A stretch of DNA of 64,000 nt from Burkholderia sp. Nafp2/4-1b (lineage in GTDB: Bacteria > Pseudomonadota > Gammaproteobacteria > Burkholderiales > Burkholderiaceae). Within the stretch, counting starts at the first letter, position 1; each line of letters opens with the position of its first letter. The notes beneath the pieces are model-generated. The model worked only from the letters and a program-made list of their open reading frames with translations. It had not been told where the DNA came from and ran no database searches. Shown one piece after another: positions 52,403-64,000 of the stretch. Position numbers and translations under genes: made by a program. Location: the NCBI RefSeq assembly GCF_003635165.1, contig NZ_ML058600.1, positions 1-64,000 of the forward strand, given 5' to 3'.

Positions 52403-53367
52403 TCAGGTTTCCGCGAACTCGACCCACTGCCAGGCGTCCCGGTCGGCCAGCAGCGCATCGACCAGCCGGAAGTTCATCTCGTGGCTCGGGCGCAGCGCAC
52501 TCACGCGCGCGAGCAGCGGCGCACCGGCCAGCGCGAGATCGCCGATCAGGTCGAGCACGCGATGCCGGACGAATTCGTGCGGCAGCCGCATCCCGCCCAG
52601 TACACGATTGCCGACGATCGACGCGGTGCATGACGGCCGTGCGCCGCGCAGGACCGGCACCCCGCGCACATAGCCGGCGATGATCGCCGGCACGGCCCAT
52701 TTCACCCGTCCGTACGAGCGCGACGGCGCGATTTCGGTCGTAAACGTGTCCGGTGTCAGTGCGCCATCCCATTGCATGTCGCCGAAGCCGCGCAGGTCGT
52801 TGCGCACGCTCAGTTCGTAGCGCGCTGCCGGCTCGATCCGCATTTCGCGTCGCTGATCGCCTGCGCCGTCTGCGACCACGACGGGCCGCAGCACACGGAT
52901 GAACCGCTTCGGTGCGTCGAGCGCGGTGCGGCCGCATGCACGGATCGCGTCGACCCACGGTGCGGCGCTGCCGTCGAGAATCGGCACTTCCTCGGCATCG
53001 AGTTCGACGATCGCGTGATCGATTTCGCACGCCAGCAGCGATGCGAGGAGATGCTCGATCGTGCGAACGGCGACACCATCGGCGTTGCGCAGCATCGTGC
53101 AAAGCGGCTGTGCGCGGCGCAGGGCGGGATCGACTTCGAGCAAGCCGAGCTCGCGTCCGTTGCGCATCCTTCGGAACACGATCCCGTGACGGCCGCCCGC
53201 CGGCTTGACCGGCTCGATCCGTACCCGCACGTGCCGCCCGGTATGCAACCCATGTCCGGACAACACGAGCGGCCGCGCCAGCGTGCCCTCATTCGGCTGC
53301 CATCCCGGTGGCAACGAAGCCCGAACAATCCCTGCGTCGCCCGACACGCTCGCGCTTCCTCGCTCGT

Positions 53368-53371
<4 letters not shown>
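52403..53371 (-). CDS. wcbS: LpxC-like zinc deacetylase paralogue (WcbS-like)
   Basis: 322 aa. Homologue of UDP-3-O-acyl-GlcNAc deacetylase. LpxC marks: SGHGLHTG (37-44), RTIEHLLASL with E106 and H107, VPILDGSAAPWV, RSYG, and HRVLDLIGDL with H270 and D274, then H297 in RPSHEMN. The zinc ligands H107, H270 and D274 and the catalytic Glu and His all match E. coli LpxC, but the conserved Lys239 is Arg271. It is encoded inside a capsule operon, not with the cell-division cluster where housekeeping lpxC lies. The start overlaps the PKS stop (ATGA). Likely deacylates an N-acyl intermediate of this pathway. Confidence 0.82.
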
Positions 53372-60929
<7,558 letters not shown>

Positions 60930-60933
<4 letters not shown>

Positions 60934-62465
60934 GCTCTTTCTGCTTTGGCCAGCACATCGCGATCACACGCGCGCGGCTCGTTCGAATAGGTGACGGCCG
61001 ACATCAGCATTCGGCCCAGTTCTTCTGCACGGATATCCTGTGCGCCGGTATCGGCGTTCGCGTCGTTCTTCCAGACGAAATAATCGCTGCGCTCCGGCAC
61101 CGCACCGAGTTTTTCAAATACGCGCCGCAACGCCGGCACGTGATCGCCGTAGAAGCAGACGATCGTCTCGCGGTCGCTTTGCCGCAGATGATCGAGCAGT
61201 CGCTCGATCATCCGGTTCGCGTTATCCAGGTGACGCAAATAGGCAGTCAGGTCGTGCCATGCGGCGTCTTCGCCGAGCGAGTGGTAGCGGGCAGCTTCGC
61301 CGGCGGCCACCGCCTCGAGATGCAGCGGCCCGTGGTTCTCCATCGTCATCGCGAAGATGAACGCGGGTTGCTCGCGCGGCGCGTCCAGCAGATCGATGAT
61401 CGCATCGGCGACCGCGGCGTCCGCAACGTACTGCCCGGCGCGCGGGCGGCCGTCGAAGCTGCTGATGTCCATGAATGCATCGAAGTGCATCAGCGGAAAT
61501 ACGCGATCCCGCCCGAAGAAATCCACGTGATACGGGTGCACCGCGATCGTACTGTAGCCGCCGCGCCTGAACCATCCGGCAACCGATGGGCACGCGTTGC
61601 GTAGAAACGCGTAGGGATAGAAGCGCGCATATCCGAGTCGCTCGGCCGGTATTCCCGTGAGGACGGCGAACTCGGTGCGCATCGTATTCGCGCCCCATGC
61701 CGGAACCGTCAGCGTGCCGTGCGCGATTGCCTCGCGGCGTGCCCGATCGAACGCCGACAGCAGGGACGGCGCGACCGCGGACGTCGCGCGCCGGACATCG
61801 AAAAACGACTCGCTCTGAATCACGATGACGTCAGGCCTGCGCGACGGCGAGCCGGTCGCGAACGGGCTCTTGCCGGCCGCCGCGTCGAACGTCTTCTGCG
61901 TCGCAGGCCTCAGACCGTTAAGCAAATACGCGGCGAACACTGCGAAGAAGCCATGTCGCTGCTGGTCCACCGTCGCATCGAGCGTCAACGGCAAGCGCGC
62001 TGCAATACGCGCGGCGATCAGCAGACAGATGAGTGCGACGGCGGCGGCGCCCACGCGCGGCGGCGCATCCGCATGGTCGAGCAGGCAGCCTGCGACGAGC
62101 AGCACGACGCCAGCCGCGATCGCGACGGACTTGCCGATACTCAGGAACGGTAGATAGAGGCGCGGATGGGCAAACAGCTGGCTGAACAGGCTGAGGTCGG
62201 TGAAGACGAAAGGTTCGCGCAACGATTCGAATTTCGCGTTGCTGATGGCCGCCAGCAGCGCCACCAGCGCCGCCGCGATGCCGGCCGAAAACATCGGCCG
62301 CGACGTGGCGAGCAGCACGCACGCTCCGACGAACGAAACGGCAGACACATGCAGAAACACGGCACGCCACGGCCTGCGTAACGGCGCACGCGGTACTGCA
62401 ACGGCATCGAGGCCGAACGACGCGGCCAATGCCATCGCGAATACGAGTACCAGCGTGCCGGACAT
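60930..62465 (-). CDS. wcbQ: LTA-synthase-like sulfatase-fold membrane protein (WcbQ-like)
   Basis: 511 aa. Four or five N-terminal membrane helices (to about residue 155; e.g. GIAAALVALLAAISNAKFES), then a periplasmic alkaline-phosphatase/sulfatase domain. Metal and nucleophile motifs: VIVIQSESFFD (Glu219), GANTMRTEFAVLTG with the likely nucleophile Thr261, MTMENHGPLH and FYGDHVPALRR. The family includes phosphoglycerol and phosphoethanolamine transferases. In this operon it may add a phospho group from phospholipid to the capsule or its lipid. ATGA overlap with wcbR; one base from wcbP. Gene name from synteny. Confidence 0.8.
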
Positions 62466-62466
62466 G

Positions 62467-63252
62467 CTAGCGGCCCTCGCGCGGCAGGTACGACAGCTTG
62501 CCGAGAATGGCGTCGGCCAGCGCGGCGGGGAGCAGCGTCAGCAAGCGCATCCCGAGCACGAGCATGCCCGGAAAGGCGATTTCCGCGCGTCCCGCATCGA
62601 GCTTGCGCCGGATATGGCGCGCGGCGCGATCCGCCGACCACATGAGCCGCTTGTCGCCCGGGAACACGTCGCTCATCGCGGTCTTCACGAAGCCCGGCAG
62701 GATCACCGACATCCGGATGCCATCGCGCGCGAGCACGGGCCGCACCGAATCACCGTACGCCTTGATCGCCGCCTTGCTCGCGCAATAGGCCGGCGAAATC
62801 GCCATCCCGCGCAGCGCCGCGATCGAACTGACCATCGCAACGTGGCCGCGATGGCGTCCGCGCATGCGCGCAATCACCGGCAACACTGCATGCAGTGCGC
62901 CGTACAGGTTCGTGTCGACCACCACGCTCGTGCGCTCGAGTTCCTCCCAGTCGTCGGCATGTGCCAACGTACTCGCGACACCCGCGTTCGCGATCAGCAG
63001 AGCGATCGGATGCGCATCGTCGAATGCGTCCAGCCACGTACGCAGCGCTTCGGCATCGCACACGTCGACACGGCCGCACTCGACCGTCGCGCCACGTGCC
63101 CGGCAGGCCAACGCCACGTCATCGAGGCGCGCGGCGTCGCGGCCGATCAGCCCGAGCACGACGCCAGGCGCCGCATAGGCCAGCGCCAGCGCGCGCCCGA
63201 GTCCGGCCGTCGCGCCGGTAATCACCACATGCGACGGTTCATGCGAACGCAT
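62467..63252 (-). CDS. wcbP: Short-chain dehydrogenase/reductase (WcbP-like)
   Basis: 261 aa from MRSHEPSHVVITGATAGLG; a longer frame upstream overlaps wcbO deeply and is not used. Rossmann TGATAGLGRALA, LIANAG, the catalytic Ser in MVSSIAALRG and YCASKAA (Tyr/Lys). The C-terminal tail (LVLGMRLLTLLPAALADAIL) is hydrophobic and may touch the membrane, as in lipid-acting SDRs such as 3-ketosphinganine-reductase-like enzymes. It overlaps wcbO by 14 bases. A role reducing the 3-keto product of the oxoamine synthase is an attractive guess. Confidence 0.82.
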   Translation of the reverse strand: MRSHEPSHVVITGATAGLGRALALAYAAPGVVLGLIGRDAARLDDVALACRARGATVECGRVDVCDAEALRTWLDAFDDAHPIALLIANAGVASTLAHADDWEELERTSVVVDTNLYGALHAVLPVIARMRGRHRGHVAMVSSIAALRGMAISPAYCASKAAIKAYGDSVRPVLARDGIRMSVILPGFVKTAMSDVFPGDKRLMWSADRAARHIRRKLDAGRAEIAFPGMLVLGMRLLTLLPAALADAILGKLSYLPREGR

Positions 63253-64000
63253 GACTGAGCTCCACCTTGGTTGCTTCCAGTCGTCGCACGGCCCCTTCCA
63301 CAGCCATGTCGATGCCGGTATCCGTATAGAAGTCACCGTTGATCTGCGTGTGATGGACCACATAGTCCAGAAACGCGTGGAACAGGCCTTCGTCGGGCCG
63401 TTCCGCATGCTCCCAGAAGCTGTCAAGTCCGCCTTGCCACGTCAGCCCCGGCATGTCGTAGATCGCCACGCCCAGCGCGATCAGCGGGCAATGGTGGTAA
63501 AGCGCGGACATGCCGGTCGTACTGTTGACCAGCACTACGCCGCGCGTGTGATCGAGGAGCGTCGGCAAATGACCGGCGTCGATGAACGACACGCGCTCGG
63601 CAATCCCGAACTCGCGCGCGAGTTGGCGGACGTGCCCGCGATAATCGAAGGCGCCCGTGTCGAGCGGATGGTTCTTGACCAGCAGTTCATGTCCGGCCGG
63701 CGCGTGCTGCGCGAAGGATTGCAGCACGAGGTCGATCGATGCGCGTACGCTGCCGAACGGCGAATGATGGACGATTTGCGCGTCCGCATTGACCTGGAGC
63801 GGAAACAGATAATAGGGCCGGCCGGCAAGCATCCGCTGCGTCACCCGCTCGGATTCACGATCGAATATCGGTTGTTTCAGCGCGCGCGCCGCCAGCCCTG
63901 CATACTCGGCAAAGCCGTTGCGCGGACGATGGCTGCGATAATTCGGGAAATGGGACTGATAGAGCGTATTGGCCGCACGATAGCGCATGTCGTGATACGC
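63239..64000 (-). CDS. wcbO: Capsule polysaccharide biosynthesis/export protein, KpsS-like (WcbO-like), partial
   Basis: At least 250 residues; the 5' end lies beyond the window and the frame is open at base 64000. Seen: RPYYLFPLQVNADAQIVHHS, ELLVKNHPLDTGAFDY and GVVLVNSTTGMSALYHHCPL, the signature blocks of the KpsS/LipB Kdo-transferase family that builds the poly-Kdo linker of group 2 capsules on a lipid. This anchors the operon in capsule assembly. It is the first gene of the operon visible here and overlaps wcbP by 14 bases. Confidence 0.85.
   Translation of the reverse strand, partial: AYHDMRYRAANTLYQSHFPNYRSHRPRNGFAEYAGLAARALKQPIFDRESERVTQRMLAGRPYYLFPLQVNADAQIVHHSPFGSVRASIDLVLQSFAQHAPAGHELLVKNHPLDTGAFDYRGHVRQLAREFGIAERVSFIDAGHLPTLLDHTRGVVLVNSTTGMSALYHHCPLIALGVAIYDMPGLTWQGGLDSFWEHAERPDEGLFHAFLDYVVHHTQINGDFYTDTGIDMAVEGAVRRLEATKVELSHAFA

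Overview
The window looks like a piece of the main chromosome of a Burkholderia, most likely of the B. cepacia complex. The DNA is very GC-rich, genes are tightly packed, and the gene families and orders are typical of that genus: ybgC-tolQRAB-pal-cpoB followed by a lysine tRNA, glyA-nrdR, xdhABC, a homogentisate pathway, and a capsule block matching the order wcbO-P-Q-R-S-T known from B. pseudomallei. The species assignment is inference. No insertion sequence, prophage or CRISPR array was seen.

Layout. 0-7 kb: a 3-hydroxybutyrate-oligomer hydrolase lipoprotein, a BON-domain periplasmic protein, an orphan TAXI binding protein with a C-terminal membrane segment, a DsbA/HCCA-isomerase-like protein, a LysR regulator and an NTF2-like protein. 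7-12 kb: xdhA-xdhB-xdhC (purine oxidation) on the minus strand; xdhC lacks its usual N-terminal domain. 12-25 kb: transporters (YhhS-like, EamA, YdhP-like and YcaD-like), a RES/antitoxin pair, AraC and LysR regulators, a class V aminotransferase, D-lactate dehydrogenase and BluB. 24.6-31 kb: a minus-strand operon of an FAD monooxygenase, a DUF2783 protein, an aromatic-acid transporter, hmgA and fahA. This reads as conversion of a hydroxyphenylacetate to homogentisate and on to fumarate and acetoacetate. 31-36.8 kb: a degenerate EAL protein, an IclR regulator divergent from glutaryl-CoA dehydrogenase, a 1-Cys peroxiredoxin and an ElaB/YqjE/DUF3318 envelope operon. 36.9-39.9 kb: five overlapping minor-pilin genes (fimT, pilV, pilW, pilX, pilE). 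40-48.7 kb: nrdR and glyA, the latter behind a clear ZTP riboswitch; ydfG; and the Tol-Pal operon with tRNA-Lys.

50.3-64 kb holds the most interesting locus, a minus-strand operon entering from beyond the right edge: a KpsS-like capsule protein (wcbO, cut by the edge), a short-chain dehydrogenase (wcbP), an LTA-synthase-type sulfatase-fold membrane enzyme (wcbQ), a 2521-residue fully reducing type I polyketide synthase (wcbR), an LpxC-like deacetylase paralogue (wcbS), a PLP alpha-oxoamine synthase (wcbT) and a GNAT acetyltransferase. Nearly all neighbours overlap by a few bases. The PKS has no chain-release domain, while an alpha-oxoamine synthase can release an acyl chain by decarboxylative condensation with an amino acid. 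The set could therefore build a dedicated amino-lipid (sphingoid-base-like) that anchors or starts the capsule. That is inference.

Regulatory DNA worth noting: the ZTP riboswitch and its promoter upstream of glyA, a consensus sigma-70 promoter for tRNA-Lys, a perfect 17-bp palindrome between iclR and gcdH, paired direct repeats upstream of the homogentisate operon, an intrinsic terminator placed just before the start codon of the EAL gene, and several tandem repeats (14 x GTCGGC, 18-bp repeats in a pilin leader, 50-bp repeats before gcdH).
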